A stretch of 64,000 nt of DNA from Butyriboletus loyo. Lineage: Eukaryota; Basidiomycota; Agaricomycetes; Boletales; Boletaceae. Shown one piece after another: positions 62,098 to 64,000 of this stretch. The stretch spans positions 1 to 64,000 of the forward strand of contig JBBPSI010000098.1 of the NCBI GenBank assembly GCA_038093515.1, in the 5' to 3' direction. A model generated the notes under the pieces. It saw only the letters and a list, made by a program, of their open reading frames with translations, was not told the origin of the DNA and made no database searches. The position numbers and the translations under genes are program-made. Position 1 is the stretch's first letter, and each line of letters begins with the position of its first letter.

Positions 62098-63385
62098 ACC
62101 AAGACGCTTTACGTTAGGTACGTCAGCTGGATCGGAATGAGACCCATCCCACATTGGAAGAGCTACCGTATTCAGAAGGGGCAGACGATTCAAGGTACAA
62201 TTACCATGTGTCCGAGGTGAAAGCTCTCAGTCACGAGCAGCTGTAGGCATGCCAGCAAGCACGTGGATGTTGCACGGGCATCTGCGAGTCGCAGTGTATG
62301 GTTGTATTCGTGCGAGACATTTGTACATATGATAGGAATCACATACATAATACGATATTGCTTCTCAGTGGATGATATATACCGATAGCTACGCCTATAA
62401 GTAGATCCTCGCAACGGCCCAATACAAGCCAAACTGGTCCGCCGGAGTATCACATTCTTCTTCTGATGGCAACCTCTTAAGCTTGCTAAATTTCTGCACG
62501 TTCCATTTTCACCCACAAACCACCCTATGGAGTAGTCGACCCATTCAGCATTCATAAAAGGCGTTGAAGATACAGACTGTGATGGAACTGCTCAATCGCC
62601 TCCCGCTCTTCCCCACGTGCCCATGCAGTCGGGGGCCGAGACTGTGATTTGGTACGCCACGACCAAGTGAGTGGATCCGATACTCGACTACCGACGAGTA
62701 TAGTGCTCAGCACCGACGATGTTATCATCGTGCCATAGCTATATCCGAATCTCATATTTGATCAAGGAAATAGTGTTATTGTTATCAAAGGTACCGCCGA
62801 TGCATCGATGAATGGAGGAGACATACCCGGGGGATACGTATGAACGAAATCGGGAGGTTATCTTGGTTATAAGTTCCTGTTGACTGCCGCCGTCAGAGCA
62901 TGAAAAGGACCAGGCAAAGATCTTTAAAAATGCACTTCGATCAGGCGTCCTTTTTCGGCACCGAAAGCATCGCAGATGTGAGCTCGGGATACGACTGGAA
63001 TACCGAGAATATTGAATCACTGGACTCAGACCGCCCTGAATCGTCTACGCCTTGGTAGATACGGCCCTACCCGAGATCTGGATAGGTTTCTGTAGCTGTC
63101 TTTGTACCTTGTGAGGACATCTTCGACCACTCGTGATACATGTATGCATCCTAATAATGTCAACCCCCTTAGCTCAAGGATGCATGGATCATTCAAGTTC
63201 TCCACGGATTATCGACGCAGTATTCCCACACCCAGGAAATAACGCACTTTACATTCAATTCTACCTATCAAATAACGGTACTTGAAACCACCATGGGTCC
63301 CAAAAAATCCGGGATGTACTACGCTATACTACAAACATGATGATAATCTACCATTCCCCCTGAGCACGCCAGATGCGAAAACACA
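62098..63385. other. intergenic
   Basis: Short unrelated frames only. No RNA gene or repeat recognised. Confidence 0.45.
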
Positions 63386-64000
63386 TTATAATTCGACTTC
63401 GTCACCAAATGGGTCCCAATCGAATGGCTTGTCTTCAAATATATGGTGTCTTTTGCCGGCATCGTCCCCAGCGAGCTCGTCCTCTTCTTCATCGGACAAA
63501 CCAGCATCTTTCATACCCTCTTTCGTCAACTTCAAAAGTCGCTTTCGTTCATAATCAATACGCCGACGCGTTGACGGCTCGGTAGGAAACGGTGTGACCG
63601 GAACTGAAGGAATGGTGAATGGGGACGACGATAGCTCGTAGAGTGGTAGCGTCGACGACGTCTTTGAAGGAGGTTGGTATACATCCACTCAGTGGCTGTG
63701 CATTGGCAGGGTACATACCATATCGGGATCTAGCTCACCCTCAGCATCTTCCTCTTCGTCGTCGACTTCCTCGTTGCCTCGTGCCGCACGCTCCTTTTCT
63801 TCCTCAGCTTTCAGATACCTCTCGAATGCTCCGATTCTATTCCACCGTAGGGTTTCGATGGAACCCATACGAAGCGTTCCGTCGGGATTGGACAAGGAAA
63901 GGGAGCCATTTGAGAAGAACACAAAAGGCATGTTACCGACGCCTTTGCGTCCCTGAACCTTTTTCGTGTTCACCGTGATGTGTATCTGTATCCCCATGTT
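63386..64000 (-). CDS. 3' exons of an unidentified gene, truncated at the window edge
   Basis: Two linked open stretches on the minus strand. The upstream one (63710-63997) has NMPFVFFSNGSLSLSNPDG, GSIETLRWNRIGAFERYL and a charged helix KAEEEKERAARG followed by an acidic run (EEVDDEEEDAEGELDPD). A short intron (GTATGT...) near 63700 leads to a Pro/Ser-rich part (PLYELSSSPFTIPSVPV), a basic helix RRRIDYERKRLLKLTKEG and an acidic C-terminus ending DWDPFGDEVEL. I do not recognise the family. The 5' part lies beyond 64000. Confidence 0.55.

Overview
The window reads as nuclear DNA of a mushroom-forming basidiomycete (Agaricomycetes). Genes are cut by many GT-AG introns of about 50-65 bases. The gene set is typical of that class: a tyrosinase/polyphenol oxidase, a cysteine-type glutathione transferase, membrane proteins of the DUF6533, DUF6534 and fungal-rhodopsin kinds, and a class II eIF4E with long low-complexity tails. 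All gene models below were spliced by eye, so exon borders are predictions.

Region 1-33.7 kb is ordinary gene space with gaps. A broken glycine-decarboxylase-like fragment sits at the left edge. It is followed by a RECQL-type DNA helicase (3.0-6.5 kb, +), a DHA1 major-facilitator drug transporter (7.5-9.9 kb, -), a nearly empty 2.7 kb, a glutathione transferase (12.6-13.6 kb, +), a DUF6533 membrane protein (15.1-16.9 kb, +), a 530-residue disordered protein (18.4-20.0 kb, +) and a tyrosinase with all copper histidines (20.7-23.4 kb, -). Next come an unrecognised ORF, a wrecked second glutathione transferase (25.4-26.0 kb, -), a thymine/uracil-DNA glycosylase (26.7-28.1 kb, -) and the SIN3 corepressor scaffold (28.8-33.5 kb, -). 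A tRNA-Ala(AGC) with a 10-base intron lies 140 bases upstream of SIN3.

Region 33.9-53.2 kb is the striking part: a nested inverted segmental duplication of about 19 kb. The repeating unit is the 3' part of an eIF4E gene followed by a DUF6534-like membrane-protein gene. There are three units on the minus strand at left and two on the plus strand at right, around a roughly 0.8 kb unique centre. The only complete eIF4E (45.7-47.2 kb) begins the right arm; four other eIF4E pieces are truncated, deleted or frameshifted. A scrambled sixth remnant marks the left end.

Region 53.8-64 kb returns to single-copy genes: a dihydrosphingosine-1-phosphate phosphatase (LCB3-like, -), the TPR subunit of TFIIIC (TFC4-like, -), a fungal-rhodopsin-type membrane protein (+) and the 3' exons of a gene that runs off the right end (-). 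A short repeat of about 60 bases occurs at 17.4, 56.0 and 60.3 kb, twice close to the TFC4 gene.

Apart from the duplication no metabolic cluster is evident. DNA repair (RECQL, TDG), chromatin and transcription (SIN3, TFC4), translation (eIF4E, tRNA) and detoxification or secondary oxidation (MFS, GST, tyrosinase) genes are simply interleaved.
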